DNA of 64,000 nucleotides from Ciona savignyi (lineage: Eukaryota > Chordata > Ascidiacea > Phlebobranchia > Cionidae), in the NCBI GenBank assembly GCA_000149265.1, contig CH002726.1, forward strand, positions 219,213-283,212, given 5' to 3'. Shown here in pieces: positions 29,001 through 37,276 of the stretch. The notes under the pieces were generated by a model that worked only from the letters and a program-made list of their open reading frames with translations, did no database searches and was not told where the DNA came from. The first letter of the stretch is position 1; each line of letters starts with the position of its first letter. A program made the translations under genes and the position numbers.

Positions 29001-32000
29001 TCTTAATATCGAGTTAATTTCAGACTAGGTTTATTGTCCGACCATAGGCACCCAAGCAACACCATTATCTAAAAACTCATTGTGTTGTTCTTAAATTTGG
29101 GTGAATTGTGTGGGCAAGCCATTATGGTAATGTGGTATAGGTTGTCCTTTGGTTCTCTAGCTGTTAGCTTATTGGTAAAACACTTTAATGTTAGATGAAC
29201 TTTGTGTGTTTAAAATCAACCACAAGCTAGGCAGTTGCGTCCTTAAATAAGCTACCTAGTGTACATTGCTTGAATACAGGGGATTAGTGTTAAAAGTAAA
29301 TCCCAACAAAATTTGTTTAATAAAAACCTTCTCACACTGCAGTTAGATGTATTGACAACAAAACGTTCTGTAGTAATGGTAAATAATGCAAATCATCTCT
29401 TTATACAACGCTGCATTCTTTCCCATGGGTATCTAAATCATATCTATACAGACAGGTTATTTCTGCAATTTAAACCTTTGTTCCAGGTTCATCCGACTTA
29501 ACATCACTGCTACTGCGCTGATGCACGCACCCATCGTCACACAATTTGGAATCTATGGTGCCGACTACGATTGCTCAAAGCGCACTTTGTACCCATCCGA
29601 CGAGTACATTGTGCCGTTGTTTGTCGGTTTGGTGGCGTTTGTCATGCTGCTCTGCTTGCTCATGGCTGGAAAAACCGACAAAAGGGATAGATGGAAGGTC
29701 TGCGTGATGATTTTTAAAGTTTTATTTGGTTTATTTTAGTAGGCAATAAACAGTAATGCTTTTAAAACTGAACAATAATATATAAGTTTTAGGTAGGTGG
29801 GTTATCATCAGGATACTGTAGTATCCTGAAGTGCCATTTGCATTGCTGATAAATACTATGGGTTGTTGCAACACTTTGGCCCGTTCTGTTTAATTTAGCC
29901 CAGATTTAAAGGTTGGCATAAACATGTGGGGATCTTCCTTATTTGCTTTGTTCAAGTTGTGTTAGCGCCTACTGCTGGCACTAAATCTGGCATGAGGTTC
30001 CCCAACTAACAAACCTCAGCCATGACTAAAATAGCTTGCAATCTGACTCCATACAAAAAGTATCTTTATTGTCATATTGCAAGCTGATACAATATAATGC
30101 ATACAATTTAACTGGTTCGTAATGCTTAGGTCTGCATTTCAGAATGCGCTTTTGATAATAAAAATAATACAATAAGTTTGTACGCAAAATGTCAGATTGC
30201 CACGTTATGTCGCAATGTGGGGAGGATTATAAAGGAATTGTTTTTTTGGGGATTATAGTCTGTTGCAGAGGAAATGATTGGCAAGTCAAACAGCTGTGCG
30301 CGCATTGAGTGCCCACTTTAACAATTTTAAAATAACTTAATATAATGTGCAACAAATATTACACAAGCCGCGAATGTCACTACAATGCTAAATGTAGGTT
30401 TAGGAAAGCGTGTCCACGGGGTGGTAGTAGTGACCAGACATTCTGAGTTCGATCTTCACCATGTCCACATGCATGCATTGAAGTGTGTGCAAGCCACGAT
30501 CTCAACCTTATCAAGTTGACCCTGGCCTGTTGTGGACAATTCCACATCAAAGTACTATTGTACAGCACCTCTCTGTAGTTCTCCTAACCCGAATGGGGAC
30601 ATGAAATAATCTGTTGATCGCTCATTTTATTTAACAAGTTTGCACTTGTTTATAAATTTGGCTATTTTTACCTTTTTGCATAACAGAAAACGCCTTACAG
30701 CCGTAATTTTGTGTAAGCTCATAAATTTTCATGATGAGCTAATCATTTGTATAAAGGTTTATATGGGTTCTATAAATAAAATTTCCATTCCCACAGAGAT
30801 ATCTAGCCATGGTGCCACCCACATACAGTGGTGGTGATAGCACCCCCCATATATACGAGCTCACTATGCGGACAGAATGGAAGCAGAAGGAAACCGATGT
30901 GCTCGTCAAAATAATTGGTCAAACCACCACATCGCCCATTATATGGATTCGCCATTCATTTCATAGCTTCCTACGGTATGCTGTTATAAGTTGGATTCAG
31001 TATAGGTCTGGTGTGTTTGTTAGATGATATATGTTTAATTTAAGTGTTTTATTCAAATCGCTGTGGTCAGGAAATATTCATTTTTTTTATCTCACAGATA
31101 TGAAATCATTATTATAAGATTACCTCGTATCCACAGTCCAGTTTGTTTCTGTTTCAGTTGTTTTATATAGACTCTGGTTAACCCATATGTAATTTGTCTA
31201 GCTGCCAGTCAAAGGTGGACAACTGCCTTAGCTGGATGTATTGAACAAAAACTCTAGCAATGTCGTAAATGCATTAAACACATTGCAATAGCTGAAATAA
31301 CCCACCTTTCTGCTGTTTACCCATCCCAGAAGAAAAAGAAACATATACGACTATATATTAAGCATGAGAAGGCTTTATGGAACTAAAGTCTGCTTTGGAA
31401 TTATTTGTAAAAATAGCAATATTGGAAGCGGCATCATTTTTTATATAATTTTTAGTATGGGCCCTGCTACCATCATGCTATTTATGCCACCTTGTGTAAA
31501 AATCTAGCAGATTCGGTATTTTGGGTTAATACACATTACTGATTATTATCCTGTTCCTGTACTTTCTAACATTGCATTCTCATCCAGACCCGGGTTCACG
31601 GATACAATTGTCCTTCAGATGCCCAACTGTCTTGGTGTCCCAGTGAGGGTGGATGTAATCTGCGTCCACAAGCCTGATGTGCTTGAAGAAAGTGAATCCA
31701 CCAGCACCACCGGAACTCATTCCTCTGACAGTGTTGCCAAACCAAAAATCCTAACCAGAGTTTCGTCCTTCCTCAGCAGCCATTCGATTGCCACCTTAAA
31801 AACATTGTTCATCGCTAAAAGCTCGCAGCTCCTGAACAGCGTCGTTGTCTCGGTGAGCGACACAATTCAGACAATCGCAGCGAAAGTACAGAAGAAGGAG
31901 CCGTGCAAGTGGGGAGTGTCCTCCTTGATGCTGAGAGATACGTGTTCAGGGCAGAAGTGGACAGCTGTCAATATGACGTCAAGTACAAGCTCCATTTGGC

Positions 32001-35000
32001 AGCAGATTTGGGACCGAATTCGAGGCAAGCCAGGAGTGGGGCTGCACCATGGTGTGCCCAAATCCTTTCCGTTGGTGCAAATTCCAGAGAAACGTCCGAT
32101 TTTTGGAGGACCAATCATTACTAAAGCTCTCCTTATCATAGAACTAGCATACCGGCACCATCCTTTTGCGTGGATGTGGTCCAAAAAATCACATCCCTTG
32201 TCAGTCAACTTCAGCTGCACTGAGAAGACCATAATCTCGTTTTCAGCTACATTCCATCTATTACTGGTTGCAGCTTCCATTATAGGATTTTCAAAGCCCC
32301 TGATTTACTTTGTAACTGTACATGACAACAGTATGACATTATTCGATAAGCTTTTGCAATCTATAATCCCCATGGGGATTCTTATTAAATAGATTCGCTG
32401 AGTCGATGCACGCCGTTATATTCATTAACGCTTCTTCTATTGTTCGCCCCTTTATTCCGCATTTTTGATTATTACTTACTATTTTATCGAGTACCGTATC
32501 CAATCTATTACTGATGATTTTACTTAGAATTTTATAGTCCGTGTTAAGTAGAGATATCGGCCGCCAATTTTTCGCTTCGTTTCGATCACCTTTTTTATAT
32601 ATCAATTTCACCACCGCTGTTTTCATGCTTTCAGACATTGTTCCCCGTATAAAAATGTTATTATATAATTCCTCTAGGTCGAATTTGATTACGTCCGCAA
32701 AAGCTTTATAGAAATTATTGGTAAGGCCGTCCAATCCAGGTGAGCTGTCCGAATTCAATTGTTTTATTGCCGTTTCTATTTCCGTTACTCCTATCGATTT
32801 GTTTAATATATCCATATCGTCGTTAATTATTGGGAAGTCTATGTCATCTATATATTGGTCTTGGTTTTCTATTTCAGATGTTTGTCCCCATAAATTATTG
32901 TAATAGTTATGAATATAGTCTAAGATTTCGTTCGGTTTATCGCTGACGTNNNNNNNNNNNNNNNNNNNNNNNNNNNNNNNNNNNNNNNNNNNNNNNNNNN
33001 NNNNNNNNNNNNNNNNNNNNNNNNNNNNNNNNNNNNNNNNNNNNNNNNNCATTATAATTGAATATTTATGTTTTATTTCAGTGAATCGAAAAATAATAGG
33101 AGTGTTATTACATAGGAACTTATCAGATTACCTAGCACCCTAAGTAGACCTATTGCAAAGCAATTGTGAAGGATTGTATATAATATAAATATTCATATGC
33201 TTATCTCTTTATTTCACTGCTGGTGTTTAAACTATCCTTTGCATAACAGAAATACTCCCATTTCCAAGTATGGCTTTAGTTATTACAGTGTAATTAACAT
33301 TAGGACAGGTGACTTGTTTGTAAAACAGATTAACCTTGTGATTTGCAGGAGTTTTTGCAGCAAATTTTAATTTAAATTGCTACGATACGATGGCCCATAT
33401 TAATCCTCTATAGTCAGACTACTTTTGTTAAGTGCCTTGTCCAAGGACCGCACAGAAAGTGCCCAGTGTAAAAAATTGAATAAGCAGCCGTATGACTTCT
33501 TTGCATAGGTTTAGAGGCCAGACAATTTTTCAAGATTGTATAGCCATGTCTAATTAAGACTTTTGTTGTTTTTTTGTTCATATTATTAAACCATTATGTT
33601 AGGGCAATATTGGATAAGTGACTTGCTTTAGGATACAACCGGCTAGCAAGCAGCTGGTTTCAATCCCATCTCATTTCAGTTGATAGTTCGACTTGCTACC
33701 AATACAGCTAACTGACCGTGCATAAACCGAGGAATTACATCCATTGTTGTATATTTCAGATTCTGACCAAGTCATATGCTCTTCCTATCGTACCTGCATC
33801 CACTGTGTCAGAAACAACCGAAAGTGTCATTGGAACAATTTCAGAATCAATTTCGGAATCAAATACCGACATGCTAAGTCATGACGTGCCTCATTCCGAT
33901 GAAGACCCTTTCACCCAAGTCCCCAATTTCAAGATCCACCATCACCATTTGACCGATCCAATACCCTTGCACCATAAACCGACCGGTAAACAGGACGACA
34001 TGAGATCGATACTCAGTAGAGTCATCCAGGCGTTTCTGCCGACCAACCTGACATCGGACGATCCTGCTGCTTCTGACCGCTTCAATCTAGATTACAACGA
34101 GATCACGGAGTCAAGGGAAAGGCAGCGAGCGGTCGAGGCATCGGCTTGCTTGAATCAGTTCAACGACCTTCAAAGAGAGGAGGTGATAGCCCAGTCGAGC
34201 AGTTCAGAAAACACTGACATTTCCTACCCGCTGCATGTGAGATCAAAATCGGCGCAAGCAAATATTTCGACCTTTTCGTTGGAGTCCACAATCCACGAGG
34301 AACAAGCAGAAGTCGAGGAAGCAACAGGAGTTCAAGGATTAGGCTCAGTAGTACAGGGCGAAGAAGACTTCAGGTATAACGTGCAGAATAAACATCTCGC
34401 CTACAGAATGCGCTCGAAAACTCCGATCGTAGTTCGTACGAGGCAGGATATACCTCAGCTTGAAAGATCGCAAAAAGTCGACTTGGTAGCGAAGTACAAA
34501 ACCAAGAAAAGTGGGAGGAGTATGTTTCAAAGCGCTCTGTCACTTCAACAAATGGAGAAGAATTCGGAAACTCGTATCGACGGAGAAAAGCCATCGACTT
34601 CTCACTCGAAATCGACGTTTAGTGGGAAATTTTCACATCCTGGACTTTTTTCTTTAAAAGAGTCACATTTACCCCACCCATCAGCCAGACCAACACATTC
34701 TCAGCATGTGATGCAAGAAGACTTTATTCATACTACCCAGGAGGCGATTGGTGAGAACACGAGTTCTAACATTAACAGTCCACAACGTTATTCCGCTGTA
34801 TCCCGTAGCCGACTCTCAACTACCCTTTCTGCACAGTTTCCAAGCTCCTTGCAGATATTGCTTGAAAGGCAAGAGACAATGCACATGCAAAACGCTGAGG
34901 ATGAAGGACTGGCAACCCGCGGATTCGGCTTCACCAGTCCAATCTTCTCGCCTTCAGAAGCCTCAGCTTTTCACTCCAGCGCAGATAGCCTTGACCGTCT

Positions 35001-35511
35001 CATTGAGATGCACCAGGAACGACCCTTGCAACACTGCATCAGCAATAAATCCATCGCTCGGAGACCAAGGAAGTTGCGAAGTCGTTCAAGCGTCACGCTG
35101 CACAGAAGAAGGCATCCCTACGTCATAACCCACCGGGTATTTCAGCCGAGCAAACCTTGGCAAACCGAGCCCGACGATTCCGATTCGATTCTATCGTCAT
35201 ACAGTGACGAAGCTGCTAAGCCAAAACCCCCTCCGCCCCCGCCACAGAAAATTAACGTCGGCGTTTTGACACGATTTTTCTTGTGTCTTCTCTGCCAAGC
35301 TTACTCGATCGCGGTCATAATTCACCTTGGAAAACGCGGCGCTGAAAGTTTGGACGGGACCGGTAGTGAGCTCGTGGAAAAATTCGTAATAGACTTGTTG
35401 CTTTTATTTTTGCTGATAATGCCTGTTGTCGGGTGGGCATCTTTTATTTTGTCTCTTATATTCGTCAGAGGCAAAGAGGTTTTCTCCATTTTGAAAAGAA
35501 ATAAACTGTAA
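1856..35511 (+). CDS. CCP-rich polycystin-1-like transmembrane receptor, 5' end off window
   Basis: Forty-nine exons with consistent GT-AG sites and phases encode roughly 3,240 codons. Order: CCP1-4; CCP5 with a nested beta-trefoil lectin; CCP6-29; a His-rich linker; a discoidin-like domain; TM1; a polycystin PLAT domain; a hydrophobic segment; a long Ser-rich region; two terminal helices; stop at 35509-35511. Almost every CCP exon or exon pair is a multiple of three and bounded by phase-1 introns. CCPs bind complement or self/non-self ligands; PLAT plus the following His/Trp-Ser block is typical of polycystin-1 family receptors. I see no GPS/GAIN cleavage motif and no PKD2-type channel half. 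In Ciona, s-Themis (polycystin-1-like) and vCRL1 (CCP-rich, variable) are known recognition receptors. This gene may be vCRL1 itself, a relative of either, or something new; the sequence alone does not decide. The start lies outside the window and two assembly gaps interrupt it. Confidence 0.85.
2593..4970 (+). CDS. CCP modules 2-4
   Basis: Exons: 2593-2808 (CCP2: CPDPLNKTF, TCVYGYGF, TCNSDQKWGPD), 3662-3850 (CCP3: RCDPPERLV, YQCDKGYW, ALWDPDP), 4474-4534 plus 4849-4970 (CCP4: TCGEPEPSP, TINCYLGL, WCQ). CCP2 and CCP3 are single class 1-1 exons; CCP4 is split by a phase-2 intron after its first third. Each has the four-cysteine pattern with an aromatic-Gly pair after Cys2 and a Trp between Cys3 and Cys4. 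Introns hold three SINE copies. Confidence 0.85.
2860..3163 (+). repeat. tRNA-derived SINE (Cics-1-like)
   Basis: Contains the family core (GGATTAATGGGTTCTACCAA, GGTAACCCGACGGTGGGCG, GAGGTGATCTGACGATTG) and ends in an (ATCCT)n tail at 3136-3160. The tRNA-like head is eroded. Confidence 0.85.
3370..3590 (+). repeat. Degenerate Cics-1-like SINE
   Basis: Shares the box-B-like GGATCGAAACTGG block and the ATTAATGGGTTTTAC block, and ends GAATATCCTATCC. It is heavily diverged. Confidence 0.65.
3903..4121 (+). repeat. Cics-1-like SINE
   Basis: Begins at a GCCTAATGGTTGAG tRNA-like head, keeps GGGCAAAGCACTTAAC and GTAACCCGACAGTCAGGG, and ends ATAAACATGAATATC. Confidence 0.75.
5275..5385 (+). CDS. CCP5, N-terminal half
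   Basis: This exon supplies Cys1 and Cys2 only (VTCSPPVVNA, YYCDEVG) and ends in phase 1. Cys3 and Cys4 are found 2.5 kb downstream at 7933-8061, beyond the lectin cassette. Joining 5385 straight to 7933 keeps the frame and makes a near-normal CCP. Confidence 0.75.
5936..7270 (+). CDS. Beta-trefoil lectin cassette (mannose-receptor Cys-rich/ricin-B type) nested in CCP5
   Basis: Four exons, 5936-6102, 6500-6561, 6625-6699 and 7164-7270, total 411 bases (137 codons); the block enters and leaves in phase 1. Translation shows the hallmarks of the N-terminal Cys-rich domain of mannose receptors: GFLIHN at the start, SCLSLSG, ECLTRSGNSVSLSPC, QHWDCPV and a closing NWFIVENG. In that family the domain binds sulphated or other glycans outside the cell. 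I did not test whether ligand residues are kept. Because the block is symmetric and lies between the two halves of a CCP, it can be spliced in or out without breaking frame. Confidence in the fold is fairly high; sugar specificity is unknown. Confidence 0.75.
7933..12126 (+). CDS. CCP5 C-terminal half and CCP modules 6-9
   Basis: Exons: 7933-8061 (end of CCP5, TTCTRFGTWNLP, then Cys1 of CCP6, RCPPLRDIEG), 8463-8606 (rest of CCP6: YTCRAGLWL, TGNWHP), 8835-8930 plus 9269-9361 (CCP7: MCPIPHPV, KWDPDPMT), 9628-9712 plus 10485-10594 (CCP8: KCGDPGPVP, LCAPGYW), 11026-11094 plus 12004-12126 (CCP9: FTCYDGHW, YQPDPMK). Unlike later modules, each of these is divided between two exons, at phase 1 or 2. 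Every pair sums to a multiple of three. A well-preserved SINE (11309-11594) sits in the last intron. Confidence 0.83.
11309..11594 (+). repeat. Well-preserved Cics-1-like SINE
   Basis: Nearly full family layout: GTCCGACCGGTTAGTCTGG box-A head, CTTGGGCAAGGCACTTTACG, TTAATGGGTTCTACCAAATT, GAGGTGATCTGACGATTG and an ATATCCTATCC tail. Intronic, between the two CCP9 exons. Confidence 0.85.
12819..17276 (+). CDS. CCP modules 10-17, one exon each
   Basis: Eight class 1-1 exons: 12819-13010, 13794-13997, 14367-14573, 15095-15289, 15600-15782, 16183-16374, 16689-16877 and 17079-17276. Their lengths (192, 204, 207, 195, 183, 192, 189, 198) are all divisible by three. Each carries four cysteines, a G-Y/F-W type motif after Cys2 (CHTGFW, CYEGYW, CVNGYW) and a Trp before Cys4 (IWVNP, TWEPD, DWDPDP). 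The start at 14367 was chosen over the better-looking AG at 14343-14344 because only 14367 keeps phase 1. Several N-X-T/S glycosylation sites are visible. Confidence 0.87.
17506..18402 (+). CDS. CCP module 18, split exon pair
   Basis: Exon 17506-17633 (NCSEPEPRPQ, HLKCDPPTRIW) joins exon 18312-18402 (DMVETFMKS, LQCNADGLWHP, ISCLG). The first exon has no consensus donor; reading on hits a stop at about 17667. The best phase-0 donor is GTATTT at 17634, and with it the pair totals 219 bases in frame. The intron contains a repeated motif block at about 17790-17905. The donor call is inferred from frame, not from a strong splice signal. Confidence 0.65.
17790..17905 (+). repeat. Short tandem duplication in CCP18 intron
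   Basis: A unit containing AAATAAATTA, AGACATTTGAGTCTAGG and GAGGTAGTCTGTTAAAAC occurs twice, with a truncated third copy between. Confidence 0.75.
19108..20697 (+). CDS. CCP modules 19-21
   Basis: Exons 19108-19305 (CCP19: GCTSPGPLV, YSCKEGYF, LWEPD), 19688-19897 (CCP20: ICGIPRHFRN, YRCDDGFY, VWDAID) and 20093-20200 plus 20599-20697 (CCP21: TCFDPGYM, FTCDTGYW, NWMPGN, PCR). All are phase 1 outside; CCP21 is split just after Cys2 at the GYW motif. Confidence 0.85.
21003..21102. other. Assembly gap (100 N)
   Basis: Exactly 100 N, which usually means unknown length. It removes the first half of CCP22. Confidence 0.95.
21103..21181 (+). CDS. CCP module 22, C-terminal part only
   Basis: Immediately after the gap the frame reads DGRKYYTTTCGEDGEW and GLVCQ and ends at a GTTTGT donor in phase 1. 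This gives Cys3, Trp and Cys4 of a CCP whose beginning is lost in the gap. The gap could hide more than half a module. Confidence 0.75.
21280..25976 (+). CDS. CCP modules 23-29
   Basis: Exons: 21280-21495, 22469-22675, 22983-23177, 23455-23550 plus 24120-24242 (split module 26), 24708-24923, 25228-25413 and 25737-25976. All are phase 1 at module borders and divisible by three. Typical motifs: YVCFPGYY, YTCKRGYF with MWEPDPST, YQCNHGFF, RCDPGYF with WWNPQP. Module 29 (240 bases) is the longest because of an insertion between Cys2 and Cys3. The hAT-type MITE lies in the intron before CCP24. Confidence 0.86.
21759..22235. mobile_element. hAT-type MITE with perfect TIRs and TSD
   Basis: A 477-bp element with identical 16-bp inverted ends, CAGCGGTTCCCAAACT at the left and its reverse complement at the right. 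It is flanked by the same 8 bases, AACTAGGC, at 21751-21758 and 22236-22243. An 8-bp duplication and this terminal sequence are characteristic of hAT elements. The ends are GC-rich (GGCGCCGCGGCGCC) and the middle is AT-rich with no coding capacity. It lies in the intron between CCP23 and CCP24. Confidence 0.93.
26663..26988 (+). CDS. Juxtamembrane linker with a His/Asp-rich tract
   Basis: This exon starts in phase 1 and ends in phase 0, marking the change from CCP exon structure to the membrane-proximal part. It begins ILRATTLYELVRVGQF and ends with a tract of seven His within about 25 residues (SADHNHDDMENHH, DDHHTELWDHC). I recognise no domain. The His/Asp tract might bind a metal; that is only an inference. 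Confidence 0.7.
27537..29697 (+). CDS. Discoidin (F5/8C-like) domain and first transmembrane helix
   Basis: Exons 27537-27692, 28056-28181, 28505-28623 and 29487-29697 join in frame. The product shows a galactose-binding-like discoidin layout: MFDREVTAFW, GWQVTIDL, SFRLHTSKNF, FYIDISSN with AWRTLGPF, FNFDVFQGRFIRLNI and the closing QFGIYGADYDC. Such domains bind glycans, lipids or proteins at cell surfaces. The last exon then runs through PSDEY into a helix of about 22 hydrophobic residues (29608-29670) and the basic stop-transfer KTDKRDRWK, as in polycystin-1 TM1. No GPS-type Cys-box precedes the helix. The last donor is GTCTGC, a weak site. Confidence 0.72.
28262..28443 (-). repeat. Partial Cics-1-like SINE
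   Basis: Reverse orientation: GCAATTGCAATGTGTT, AATGTCCATTAAGTGCTTTG and ACAACCGACTAGCTGGC match the family core and head. Confidence 0.65.
30797..32311 (+). CDS. Polycystin-type PLAT domain and following hydrophobic segment
   Basis: Exons 30797-30975 and 31588-32311. After the basic juxtamembrane residues comes RYLAMVPPTYSGGD, IYELTMRTEW, DVLVKIIGQT, RPGFTDTIVLQM and CLGVPVRVDVICVH, matching the order of strands in the polycystin-1 PLAT domain, which is cytoplasmic and binds lipids or proteins. The frame continues to HHPFAWMWSKKSH, comparable to the conserved block before polycystin TM2, then about 25 hydrophobic residues (HLLLVAASIIGF). An overlapping alternative frame (about 31860-32124) is also open and contains AERYVFRAEVDSC, so a frameshift inside this exon is possible. 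The 3' end at a GTAACT donor is inferred from phase. Confidence 0.65.
32345..32949 (-). mobile_element. LINE reverse-transcriptase fragment
   Basis: The minus strand is open from the gap down to about 32340 and reads SPGLDGLTNNFYKAF, KKGDRNEAKNWRPISLLN, DYKILSKIISNRL and NQKCGIKGRTIEEA, the N-terminal fingers/palm blocks of a non-LTR retrotransposon reverse transcriptase (L1/Tx1-like in style). The catalytic YxDD block is not included. The 5' part runs into the 32950-33049 gap. It lies in the intron before the last receptor exon, antisense to that gene. Confidence 0.85.
32950..33049. other. Assembly gap (100 N)
   Basis: It interrupts the LINE and the receptor intron between 32311 and 33760. 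A small coding exon, for example for a missing third helix, could be hidden here. Confidence 0.95.
33760..35511 (+). CDS. Terminal exon: Ser-rich region and two final transmembrane helices
   Basis: A 1,752-base exon in phase 0 encodes 583 residues and a TAA stop. It opens ILTKSYALPIVPAS and runs about 490 residues of low-hydrophobicity, Ser/Glu/Arg-rich sequence with clusters such as SESISESN and RPRKLRSRSS, plus a KPKPPPPPPQK proline tract near 35220-35250 that could bind SH3/WW domains. Two helices follow: about 35257-35330 (LTRFFLCLLCQAYSIAVII) and 35386-35470 (DLLLLFLLIMPVVGW, ILSLIFV), then the basic tail RGKEVFSILKRNKL. This corresponds to the TM4-TM5 position in polycystin-1; the channel half that should come next is absent. 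Confidence 0.8.
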   Translation: MLTKSYALPIVPASTVSETTESVIGTISESISESNTDMLSHDVPHSDEDPFTQVPNFKIHHHHLTDPIPLHHKPTGKQDDMRSILSRVIQAFLPTNLTSDDPAASDRFNLDYNEITESRERQRAVEASACLNQFNDLQREEVIAQSSSSENTDISYPLHVRSKSAQANISTFSLESTIHEEQAEVEEATGVQGLGSVVQGEEDFRYNVQNKHLAYRMRSKTPIVVRTRQDIPQLERSQKVDLVAKYKTKKSGRSMFQSALSLQQMEKNSETRIDGEKPSTSHSKSTFSGKFSHPGLFSLKESHLPHPSARPTHSQHVMQEDFIHTTQEAIGENTSSNINSPQRYSAVSRSRLSTTLSAQFPSSLQILLERQETMHMQNAEDEGLATRGFGFTSPIFSPSEASAFHSSADSLDRLIEMHQERPLQHCISNKSIARRPRKLRSRSSVTLHRRRHPYVITHRVFQPSKPWQTEPDDSDSILSSYSDEAAKPKPPPPPPQKINVGVLTRFFLCLLCQAYSIAVIIHLGKRGAESLDGTGSELVEKFVIDLLLLFLLIMPVVGWASFILSLIFVRGKEVFSILKRNKL

Positions 35512-37270
35512 ATCGTGAATCTAAAAATCGAATTCGTCCGTGCGTTTTGTTTTTCGTCCATTTATGTTTGATTGTTTAAATTTTAACATAAGTTTTTCAG
35601 GACATTTTTACCGTTGTGAAAACAAAACATTTCAACCGCAGTGAAAAAAAATACATTTTTGACTGTGTAAGATGAGTTGTAATATAAGTTGTTTTAATGG
35701 CCCAATGCGGATCACAAGAATAGAATATTCATGATTATCTCGGCGAATAGGGAAACCAAGGGGGTTAACACATGGGCAATCGTTAGATCACCTCGCGCCC
35801 TCCGTCGGATTGCCGGAGCTATTGCAGTGTGTTGTGTATGGTTCACACTTTCCTTTAATTTGGCAAAACCCCTTAATCCGCTGGGTTCAGGTAATGTCCG
35901 TTAGGTGTCTTGCCCAAGGACACAACCAACTAGCTAGCGACCAGCTTCGTATCTGCAACCTTTCGGCTGAAAAGCGACGCACTAAACCACCAGTCTAATA
36001 TGTCCGACAAAAGGCTTAGATTCCGTTAAATGAAACCGGATATAATGTCTTTATTGTGGTCAAATTCTTAATATTTAATGTCCTATAAGCTAGCTATACA
36101 ATAAATTCCTAATTTAAGGTATAAAACATTTTCGTATGACGAAACCATTCAATAAATATACCGGTACACGCAGAAATAGAACAAACTTTGAGCTGTTCAT
36201 GCGAGAATAACAATTCGGTATGGAAGGGCCGATTAAGTTTTAACTCGGTTGGTAAGGGCGTACACGTTGTGTGAACAGCCCACAGGATTTAAATCTAATG
36301 AAAACCAGTTTCTGCCTTTGTCGAACGTGTCCTTATGCAAGAGGTCGCTCGAACCTAGAGCGTTAAAAACGCATACAAACACACTGCAAGAGTTATAACT
36401 TGTCAATTGGCTCTATCCCATTTTGCCATTCACATTAAGAAAAATAATATCATTATTAGTTTATTGTTTTAAGTCTTTGACGTGATTTAATTAAAAAATA
36501 TGGTATTCTATTATATTTCCATTTCTATTTTTTGGCAAATTGTCAAAAGGCAGAATGTTACTGACCCTCTTATTAGTTACCCAGAACCAGGCTGCCACCC
36601 CGAGTTGTCTGTCAATAATTAATGACATATCGGTTTAGGTGATTTTCGTCAGAACACCAATCAACCTCCCAACCCATGTAACAGCCTTCTTCGTGCCGGC
36701 GCGCGTGACTATCGTCCGACCGGAGAATTAGCTTTATTTGTCATTCTGTTTATACATCTGTCATAACATACTTCAAAAACAAAAGCGCTGCTGAAGTCCA
36801 CACTTATTTGCGTGAAAACATATTATAAGTTACGTGCTTGTCATCTTGACCGTGAATAAAAGTGCAATGTTAACATTAAAGAGTTTTTTAAGTGGTATTA
36901 AGAGAGTTGTATTGTGCTTGGCTAAAGGTTACGAAGAGTAGAGTAATCTCAATGCCAAACATAAAAATCGTTCCAGGAAGGCACCTCCGTGTAGAAAACA
37001 TACTTTCAATCATTATTCGTTGCTGACAATTTAGTATGTGTTATATGTATAGTCGATCCATTTATTTTATTCATAGACAAACGCAACTTAATTTCGTGAA
37101 AATTGCCGCGATATTACTTTGTTATGCGCCGTTTCTCCCCTTACATTGACATCATCTGAGCAAATATACCAAGTGGTGAATTCTTATTTACCATCGTCTA
37201 CTGTTAACAAGGTATGGATTTTTAAAGTGGCACCTGTCTCAAGTAGACTCTAACTGCAATCCGGATGCAA
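35512..37270. other. Intergenic, SINE plus unannotated AT-rich sequence
   Basis: Apart from the SINE at 35727-36002 I see no exon, RNA gene or repeat that I recognise. The last few hundred bases are presumably upstream control sequence for the gene at 37333. Confidence 0.5.
35727..36002 (-). repeat. Cics-1-like SINE
   Basis: Complete reverse copy just downstream of the receptor stop, from ATATTCATGATTATC to the tRNA-like head at about 36000. It may lie in the 3' UTR or flank. Confidence 0.85.
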
Positions 37271-37276
37271 TAAATG

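Noticed and set aside
29560..29610. GPS-type cleavage site before TM1
   Set aside because: The sequence DYDCSKRTLYPSDEY has one Cys and no His-Leu-Ser/Thr motif; it is the end of the discoidin-like domain.
30380..30568. 62-codon minus-strand ORF
   Set aside because: Intronic, no domain, no supporting signals.
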